From contig WARS01000026.1 in the NCBI GenBank assembly GCA_008933995.1, forward strand, positions 5,718,501 to 5,782,500: a stretch of 64,000 bases of DNA, given 5' to 3'. Origin of the DNA: Datnioides undecimradiatus. Its lineage: Eukaryota > Chordata > Actinopteri > Lobotiformes > Datnioididae. The notes beneath the pieces were generated by a model that saw only the letters and a program-made list of their open reading frames with translations, searched no databases and was not told where the DNA came from. Shown here piece after piece: positions 54,970 through 64,000 of the stretch (its first letter is position 1; each line of letters opens with the position of its first letter). Made by a program: the position numbers and the translations under genes.

Positions 54970-57025
54970 TCAGCAGTGGTCTCTCTTTTGCAAAGTTGTG
55001 TGAGGTACCAAATAAATTTTACCATCTGGTGTCTGTTGTAGAGAGTATTCATCTATTGAATATGGTTGTCCATCTTCATCTCTTAAGTGAGAGAATACTT
55101 CAGAATAGAGGTCTGTAAGGCGGCACTTGATAAAAGCCAAGCTGCGCTTGAACTCAAGCCTCTCCTTTGCCAGGTGCTCTCTTTGGGACTGCAGCTGGTT
55201 CAGTTCTCTTTCAAGATGAATTATGCTCTCAAGCTTCCTTTTCCTGCAGTTCTGAGCTGCCACCTTGTTCTTCCCTCTCCGCCTAATGTCCCTGACCAGT
55301 GCTAGTTGAGTATCTGTCAGAGTGTACTGTGTGAGGAGCTCATTGAAGTCGTCCACAGGTAGGTTGATAATCTTATCCATGGGGAAGGGGATCTTCAAAG
55401 CCAAGGCCCGACGCTCATCTCTGCTCAGTGGAGCAGGGGTGGATAGGCTGCCTTGTGGTTTTGTATACATGTTGTGCTGTGAGCTCCCTCTGCTGGACAC
55501 TCCAGAGTCAATATACAAGTTGCTCAGAGCAGAAGTCTGACCCTGCTGTTTGACTGACCAAGGAGTTGGAGCGTCAGGTTGCGCGTGAGATAATGTGAGC
55601 TGGGGTGAAAAACAAGACAAATGTGCCCCTGAGTGTAAGTATGAGTGAGACTGACATTGGTAGTCCATCGGGTAATGGATGTGTGTACCTCTGGTGTGGT
55701 CAGACATGCTGTCAGGTTCACCGTTACTATACGTCATACCAACACCTGGTGCACCACCAACAGGATTATCTGGGGAGGCCAGAGGTGGACTCGAACCCAG
55801 AGACAGACCCGAGTCTGACTCCAGGTCATCAGCCGATTGAGCGTGTGAACTTTGTCCATGTGTTGTCCACAGCATGTGCCGACTTAGACCTTGAGAGAGA
55901 CAAGTGTTGTCCCTCCTGTGCCCTTGATTGGTGCCTGACATGTTCATCTGTTCCCTTGGAACCATGAGTGAGGACTGTGCGGTGGCGGAGATGGGGAGCA
56001 TTCGTTGACTGAGCTGAGATGCAGAGTGTCCATACATTGCCTCTGCATCACCACCTAGGCGATGACAGACGGGCACCTCTTCAGGGTAACACCCATCATA
56101 AGTCCCAGCAGTGCTTAGCTCACAAGTGGCAGCAGCAGGAGGCTCAGAGTGGGACTGAGCCATCCCATATCCACCCATAGGGAGCATAGGTTCCATGTTT
56201 TGGTACTGTGTTGCTTCATAGGAGCCTTCACCAGTGGCTTCAAACTGCGGTAACAAAATCAAAAGGGGCATACCTGATTATTACTGACCAGCACATTGGT
56301 ATACATGCCACATCAAAATTATTACAAGGAAATGACAAAATTTGTAAGACTTCTGGGTCAATTACTGTAACAGTTTATTATTTTTTTCACAATTCATCTT
56401 GTTCATGAAAGAACACAGTTTGCCCCCACTTCAGCATGCCACCCATAGCCTAGAAAGGGCTCTCATAGACGTGATCAGGTTTCACCTGGAAACAGATGGC
56501 TATTGTGCTGCGCAGGGGGCCGCTAGCAACATACAGCACTTGCCCCCCTCTCACAATCTCTTCATCCTGCCATCACTCAAACAGGCCATTGTTGCCTCCC
56601 TCAGCTGAGTGTGTAGTAGCTTTTCAACAGTTAGCATCAAATGAAAAAATAAAAAATATACAGTCTGGTCTGTAATTATAAATTCATGTGTAACATTTAA
56701 TTTGCTTGGTTTGGTTTGTGTGGTTTTATTCCTTTAACATGATACTAAGAACAATCCATGTCTCTGATTAAAATTAACTAATGAAATTCATTCATATCTG
56801 CTAAGTAAAAATGTTTTTTATATGTTGTGTCAAAAACCAATACAACCTGCACCTCCATGCTGATGCAGGATCTATATATGAATCTTTTATATAGTAACAT
56901 TTTTCAATTAAAAACTAAAATTTTACCTGCAGCTCTGTGATGGCCATCAGCTCCTGCCAAGCCACATCCATCTCTGTGTCCTGAGGTGCTCCATGAGACC
57001 TGGCTCCAGGGAAATTAGTTGACAT
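54970..57025 (-). CDS. nfe2: Transcription factor NF-E2 p45 subunit
   Basis: A CNC-bZIP factor that pairs with small MAF proteins at NF-E2 sites in erythroid and megakaryocyte/thrombocyte genes. Two coding exons on the minus strand, 57025-56927 and 56244-54970 (phase 0 intron, acceptor TTACCGCAG), give 457 residues (human 373). The N-terminal [14 protein letters not shown] (20-33) matches the conserved activation motif. SDSGLSL mid-protein matches human NFE2. [15 protein letters not shown] and [10 protein letters not shown] (about 307-337) form the CNC domain. The basic region [17 protein letters not shown] is at about 354-370 and a leucine zipper follows to about 405. The C terminus carries IYLVP. 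The start is the first ATG in its exon; a 5' UTR exon lies upstream. No PPxY motif, known in mammalian p45, is visible. Confidence 0.94.
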
Positions 57026-57156
57026 TGACACTCCACCACACAGTTTGCCTGGAGTGGCTAATACCTTGTAAAAGAAAAGAACATGACTGCTGAAAAAAAT
57101 ATATACAAAAGTGTATTTTAGGTTTAATAATACTGTGGTTTCTGTGATAGACCTAC

Positions 57157-57240
57157 CTCACAGGTTCTCCTCAGTGGGAGAACATAGTTAGCTGTTGAAC
57201 ACATTCAGGACAGGCTCTTGCTACAAAACACCAACCTGGT
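57157..57240 (-). other. nfe2: nfe2 5' UTR exon (putative)
   Basis: A CTGTGAG/GTAGGT donor lies at 57151-57156, and the coding exon's acceptor (TTTTACAAG) ends at 57065. This implies a non-coding exon here. Its upstream limit is not clear from the sequence. Confidence 0.4.
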
Positions 57241-60200
57241 GAAAACACAGAGGAGCAAGTTACTATCACCTCCTTTGCCTTGCCTTAACTTTGACGCACA
57301 CCAGAAAGAGGAAAGCAAAAAACATATTCACTCAGGGTAAAGCATTTTCCAACCACAAAGTCACACCATGCATTCAAACACACATTTCTGATATATACAG
57401 TGCTTTACCTATCCGCAGACCTGCCAGTGCTACATGAATGACTGTTTGGGTGTTGTGCAGGTTTTTTTTGAAACACATGAAGGGTTCAGTTCAGTTTAGT
57501 TGTCTCCTCCCATCAGCTGTCCCGGGGTACAGCCATGCCTACCCCTGATAAGACAATCTATGGGAAAACAGCGTGCTCTGCAAGACAGACTGGGGCCTGA
57601 TGGCTGGAAAATTTGTTGCATGGCATGTTGGCAGTATTCTTTAAACTATTTTTGCCAAGGTCTGACAGTAAGCATTATTTTAAAGTTGTTGCATCTCCGA
57701 CTTGTATTTGAGAATTTTCAGTAAATGTCTCTCAGCTATGGAATGAACTACCACCCGAATCAAATACATGTTCAGTATTTAAAATATAAAAATGAAACTG
57801 TGGCTTAAAAGTCAGTTAAATAACTCACATTACATACGTCTAAACTTACAAACACAATTGCACCCGTACATCACGATGTCACACACCCACACAGACATAT
57901 GTATATACACATCAACACGCATACATGTGTATGTGCATATACATTCTGTTGTTTTTATCCCGATTCTCCTTGTTTCTATGTTTTAACCTGAATTTACAAA
58001 TCTAAGCCAGTGATGGGGCTGCAAACTGGCTTCAGCTGTATATGCCCTAAACCCAACACGTCTGTTGCGTTTCCTTATGTAACAATATTTATATATTATT
58101 ATAATATTTAGTTTTATCCCTGTTTAATAAACTAACATTTAATTAGTTAAGAAGCAGAAATTTGTTCAAAAATATTCATTGAATTGTATCATTAAACGCA
58201 AAAACTGATGAAGTGGCAACCTGAAACTGCTCTACTGACAGTAATACAGAAAATACTTTGTGGTTGACGACAGCTTACAGTCAATTTCAGGGAGCGGGTG
58301 AGGGTGATAGAATTATTTTGAATGAAAAACTTAAACAAGTTGAAGTCAGGCTTGAAGTCTATGTCACTCTGAAGAGTCATAGATTAGTTTCTTGGTTCAA
58401 TGAGCTCAGTCTTCGAAGAAAATAATCTAGTCTGAGTCAATTAAAATGTCTTGGGTCTGAAAAAAGTATACACATATACAGTATGGACAAAAAACCTGAC
58501 ACCAACTTCTCATCTAAGTAAATGTACATGTATATTTGTTAAATGTGGTACATTTCAGTATCAGACATGTATATTTCAAGTACTTCTTTCTACTTGATAA
58601 TCATGTTACCCAAAAACAAGGTCACCTTTAACCAAATGTGTTATTGTTTTACATTTTTGTTATTGTTTTACAGTTTTATTTTAGTGCAGTGTCTAATTTC
58701 TTACTGAAATTCAAACTAACTGTGTACATTACATAAACTAACATTGATGATTATTTGAACAAGACCTGTCTGTATAAGGAAATTTGCTATCATGAATTAT
58801 GTTTTAACATTTAGAGGTTCTGAAAAAGGGAAAAAAAAGTTGCATTGGTTATAACCTGCTGTAACCAAAGTGTGTTTGTGGTAAGTTTATTAAGCGTGTT
58901 TCTGTTACTATAAGAAATCATAATATTCACTGGTACAGTCAGTAAAATAAAGAAGCTGACAAAACAGTGAGTCAAATTCAGTCAAATAAAATCTGTTTTT
59001 TGGAAATCCTGAAACTGTCTGTCATGGTTGTGTCAGTACTTTGGCTGTGTTCTTTACTTAAATGAACGGATGCTTTAGCAACAGCATAACTACCTTTTTC
59101 ACTTGGTTATATGGTGATAAGTAATGTCATATTATCTGAAATATTACATCACTTAATAAATTGCAATAAAGACATCTTTCAAGTGGAAAGTCTGTAACCT
59201 AAAAACATGTAACACTGAAAAAGGAAACATCTGTCATATCTGTATAAAGAAAGATGAATGAATGAACATACCTGAGCAACATTCTTTGCTTCTTTAACAG
59301 GTTATAAGTGGAAAAAACCTTCAGGTGTCAAACACAATCCTGGTGGCAAGAAGAAGAAAAAATGAGTAAAACGAGACTCTTTTTCACAAATGCTCTGCTG
59401 TCTGCCTGTTTTCTTAACACAAGAAGTAAAACACACAAGGCCTCTTGCCCCTATCTCTTATTCGACTGTCTGCCTCTCTCTGTTCAGCTACACGTACAGC
59501 CACCGGCATAAATGGGATGGCTCTGTGCAGACAAACGCAATCTTCCTGTAAAGCACCCACACCACATTTTTTTGCACTCTTGTATCCTTAATAGCACACT
59601 TGCACCCCAACCTCCAAATTTCCCTTTTGCCCACACGACAAACCACAAACCAACAGTCTGGCATACACCACGACAATCATTCTGTCAGTCCACACTGAAG
59701 TAGGTACATGTTTACAAATTAAACACAAATAAACAGAAAAACTAAATCCTGTAAGCAGTTTTGATTCTAATTATGTAATTTAAATAAACTGGTTGCTTGT
59801 CTCTGCCCTGGTCAAACCGTACAAGAATTGTGTCCTTTCAAATCCTCCCAAACGAATGGTATGAGGAGTGTGATGTGGAGCACCTGGAGTCAGAGCAGGC
59901 ATTGCAGTGAGGGCCCTGTTCAAGCAGTGGTAGGTTGGAGGCAGGATTGAGACTTAGTTTAGTCAAGATGGAATGTACACCCTCAGACAGGTAAGAAAGA
60001 CTACATTGTTCCTCTATCTGGCAGAGCAACCGCCAAGGGAGAGAGAGGAGCAGGGGGAGAATGGAGGGGAGCGTGTCTTACATAGCAAGTGACCATTAAA
60101 ATCCCTCACAAAAAAATCCCCTCATTGCCCTGATCTGAAGCCCTGTGAGCTCTGAATTCACAAAGGCTATGTGTTGCGTAGAACTGTTCCATTGTGCAAC

Positions 60201-63200
60201 AGCTTTCACTCAATTACTGACAATGTTGAATATTTATTGTTCCATACGCCGATGCATGTTTATCATTGTGAAAGATAACAGTCTTTCACTTTGTCAGTGA
60301 TGATTTTAGAACTAATGTGCATCACATGAAATATTCAAGACCTTTCATGAGCTGTCAGAGACCCCCTACTGAGTATGTTGTGTGTCACATGAGATGGATT
60401 TCATTTTTAAAAGCATTGGTTGATGATAGCAGAAATCACTTGGTGAACATGCTAAAACATGCACCAAATGTGCCTTTATATATTTTAAATGATCCATTCA
60501 AAGACTCTGTTTGATTACCTGCATATTTTACTTTTTCCTGTAAAAGAAAAAGAAAGTGTGCTGTCATTTCCACTTAAAACAGCTGCAGTGTATCACACAA
60601 ACATGGCATTGCAGAGAATTTCTCAGAAACGCAGATATGAACAAAGAATGCCACAGTTCCTCCTTGAATTTCAAATGGGGAATCCATTTTTGACATGGTC
60701 AAACAGAAAAACAAATAAATTAGAGTCTCTGATACACCAAGACACAGTGTATAATGAAATTGGTGTAAATATTCTAAATTTAGCAGAAGATACCTTTACC
60801 TATATCTTTCATACCAATGGATATAGGTTGAAAAATTGATCTTTGCTCAGCTCATTCTCGCTCTGATAACAGAAACTGGCTTCTTGCTGAGGAAATATAT
60901 AAAACAATAATACACTAATGATCTATAGCAGTATTAAACTGAAAGGATAAAGCTAGTTTTAATGTCTTTGTAGACACTTACAGTAGTTATTCAAATAAAC
61001 ATTCGTAATCTTAATTATCCAAGGACACAAAGTGTAAAATTAGGTGTAATAGCTAAGTTAATATGCTTACTGAATACTGTTATTATGAATAGTGACCTGA
61101 AATTTACTTATTTATTGTGAAATAAAAATATATTTTAGGGCTGGTAATAAACAAGAATGGGCTTACAGTAAAACAGAGTTTATTCAAAAGCCATGAGAAC
61201 ATGAAGGGTTTTATCCATCCCATTACAAGATCACATCCCACTGAGACATAAATCTCAATGTGTTTTCTCTGTCATTGTTCTAAGATGGAAAAAGTAGGTG
61301 GCTGACAGAGTCAAGAAAGGTGAATGTCTACCAGGAATCAAAGAAGGGACTTCCCAACCCAAGTTCCTAGCACCCAGCCCCTGACTCAACCACTGCCACA
61401 GCATGCCAAAGAGCACCCTGTTATTACTGTGACCACAGTGGTTTTGAATCTGGACACAGTTCCCAGGTCAACGCCCACGTTCCCTGTTTGTGTTTGTTTG
61501 CGTCAATTAGTCTTTGACATCTCTGCTTTCCAGCTTGCCTGAACCTCTCAGGGGCTGTCAACCTTTTTTCTTTTTTGTCGACCCCAATCCTATGGACTCA
61601 GCTTCAAAAATAGGCCGGAAATGTTGGCCTGGAAACTGGCCACATTTGACTCACTTGGGCTTAAATTCTTTAAATGACCATTGGATTTATTACTTGGGTG
61701 TGTTAAATCTAATCTAGAGAAATTAATGGTTAAACATGTTTGTCTTTTTGTTGTTCCCCACCTCCTCTATTTGTCCCAGTGTTTCCATGACATTTGTTCA
61801 TTAAAGATGGAGGAATGTGGCATTGTTGGTTTTGTTTTAACATCCAGAAAGCTGTATCAGACATGAGCGGAAAAACCACCTTCTAAACAAAATGAATGTG
61901 TGTCTTGGGTTGTGGTATCAAAAAGGGAATATTTTTGGAGTCAGCTTCTGGGAAAGGAAAAAAATTGAGAGGGCAGATGGAGTATTTACTTTTCTTATAT
62001 TGATAATTTTCATCCGAAATATGAAAAATAAGAAGACTCTTTATTTATTGTATAAAATTGCACTGCAAATAAAAATGACAAAAATAGCAATTTGTACAAT
62101 CATTTATTGTGATAATATACAGATGGCACTTAGGTGGAAAGACTCTGTGTATTTGATTCACCTACAGCTTGGAGGTGCACTGCTGGCTGGCTGGCTGATA
62201 TCCAATTTCATATATTGCCATCATCCTGGTTTGGACAATATTAAAGATGCACATTTAAATTTGCACATTTATCATTTTTTCCAATGATGATGACACAAAA
62301 TGATATTTACTGCATGTAGTCCTCATTAGAGCGACTGTAGATATAGATAGAAATGGAATTCAGAGATAACCTTTTCATTGTCCCTCAAAATGTCTGTCAT
62401 GATGGCCACAGATTATCACTACCTGGAACAGAGCAAATGAGGAACATGAACATGCTGCGTCATTCTTGTGAGTGTCTCAATCAGGCCTGTGCTTATCTCA
62501 AGATATTTAGATTAAAGATGTTTTGTAACAGCAGTGTTGTGTTTCTTAATTATTTTCTGATCTGTTTATGTTTGCCTATTTGTTTTTTGTATTCATGCAC
62601 TCTCCCCTTACATAACTGGTGATGGAACTTAGCTTAGGAGAAGCATAACTTAAAGTGCTGTGCATGTTTTTTGTGAATGTATGTGTATAGACTTAGGTAA
62701 ATGCATGTGTATGTTAGGGCCCATGTGTTCACAATAATGAAAAGTCAAAGTTGGTACAGACACAGAGAGGGAAGGTAGGGAGAGGAGGATGTTGGTCGGC
62801 GGAAGCTCTGCTTAATGCTGATAAAAGAAACACTTGGTTCTAAGGAAGGGAACTGCTAACTGCTGTGGTTGCTGGCATACACTGAGGAGAGGGGAGCAGC
62901 CCATACGTTCACATTACTTTGTTTTCTGTATCTATTGCTATGTTATTAATTTCTGCTTTTAAATCCATAGACATGACTGATAATATATGGCAAATCTTGT
63001 TTAACTTGAACAGGAAATATATAGACATCTTAAACAGTTGAACATCTTCTGAATAAGTAAGTTCATGCTTTACTTGAATTCAGCTATGAATAAAAAAATC
63101 ACTGACATTTATTTGTTGCTTTACATCAGAGGGTTGCAAAGTTGGACGTAAGGACAATTTTAATGATTCAAAGAGCGTGGCTCTTTTAAACCATTATCAC

Positions 63201-64000
63201 TATATATTATGTATGTTGAGTATGTTGATTCATCATTAAACTTTCATTTATCACCCTGACAACTTTGTGACAATTGTCATAGTTTTTATAGACAAATAAA
63301 GGTATACATTTAGTTGACATCTGAACCAAGGTGTCATGACAATGATATCTAAGAATGTTTGAACCTGTAAGTATGAGCTAGATCAGGCAGCATACTGTTT
63401 CCTCTCCAGTCAGGGTAATTTTGAAATCTTAGTGGCTGAATTGTGTAAACATAGTGCAGTATTGCGACATCTCACGGTTGCCCACAGTGGTGTTATGGAT
63501 GCATGTCAAAATAATTTGTATCATTTTACCATACACGTTTTGCAGTTAAATAATAGCTGCACACTATTTGCTTTTGAAACTGGACATATTCCGGTATTAT
63601 TTGAAACTCAAGCCCAAAAATATCTTACAGTAAAGCCGCACAGTGATGTCATGTATGGAGTGAGATAGAGGGAAATCCCCATCAGCCTGGGTTTCCAAAT
63701 GCTTCCCAGAAGTGGGAACTAGGATAATTGGCTTTGGTTAAATGTAGGAGGATCCTGAAAAAAGATGTTGATGAGTACGAGCAAGCTAAAATGGCTTGTA
63801 AGTGAGACCTTTTCTGTTACCATGCAGTCAATAAAAAACAGCAACCGCCTTAAGTCAGAAAATGCATAATGAGTCATAATAATAATTTGTTTTAACTGCA
63901 CTACATGGTAGTGATTTGAACACCAACATGAATCTCAGTGGTGTCTTCGTATCTCTCTCAACATCTGAAGAAGAATATGTAAAAAAATGAGTCAACCACT
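57241..64000. other. Right flank, no recognisable gene
   Basis: By human synteny copz1 would be expected next to nfe2, but I find no COPZ1-like exon. The region is AT-rich. Open frames such as 116 codons at 60489-60839 and 131 codons at 61892-62287 show no known domain. A 20-codon lysine-rich putative terminal exon at 59301-59365 is described under findings. Upstream nfe2 non-coding exons could lie here unseen. Confidence 0.45.

Noticed and set aside
60489..60839. 116-codon open frame on the plus strand
   Set aside because: No known motif was recognised; it could be a decayed mobile element but nothing shows this.
57241..64000. copz1 or another expected HoxC-flank gene
   Set aside because: No exon resembling COPZ1 or any other family member was recognised; it may lie outside the window.

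Overview
This window looks like nuclear DNA from a ray-finned fish, probably a percomorph. It shows AT-rich intergenic sequence, many CA/TG, AAT and TA/GA microsatellites, GT-AG introns, and two degraded interspersed repeats of kinds I recognise from percomorph genomes. No bacterial, viral or organellar gene was seen.

Layout: (1) 1-4.0 kb is non-coding 5' flank. (2) 4.2-8.8 kb holds a two-exon paralog-group-1 Hox gene on the + strand (WM motif plus labial-class homeodomain). (3) 8.8-45.4 kb is a gene-free interval of about 36 kb with simple repeats, old transposon fragments, candidate retinoic-acid response elements, CTCF-like motifs and a p53-like triple half-site. (4) 45.5-50.4 kb is cbx5 (HP1 alpha) on the - strand. 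(5) 51.0-53.9 kb is hnrnpa1 on the + strand, divergent from cbx5. (6) 54.7-57.2 kb is nfe2 on the - strand, convergent with hnrnpa1. (7) 57.3-64 kb has no gene I could recognise.

The order Hox - cbx5 - hnrnpa1 - nfe2 matches the 3' flank of the vertebrate HOXC cluster (human HOXC4 - SMUG1 - CBX5 - HNRNPA1 - NFE2). By synteny the Hox gene is therefore hoxc1a, the HoxC member of group 1, which tetrapods have lost. Its surroundings look like those of mammalian Hoxa1 and Hoxb1: a PBX-HOX site with a PREP/MEIS site just upstream, and DR2 and DR5 retinoic-acid receptor motifs downstream. cbx5 and hnrnpa1 are broadly expressed chromatin and RNA-processing genes that face each other across a short promoter interval, while nfe2 is a blood-lineage CNC-bZIP factor. 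They are linked by ancient synteny, not by a shared pathway.

Exon boundaries were read by hand from splice signals, reading phase and family resemblance. Transcript ends are approximate, and all binding-site calls are motif matches only.
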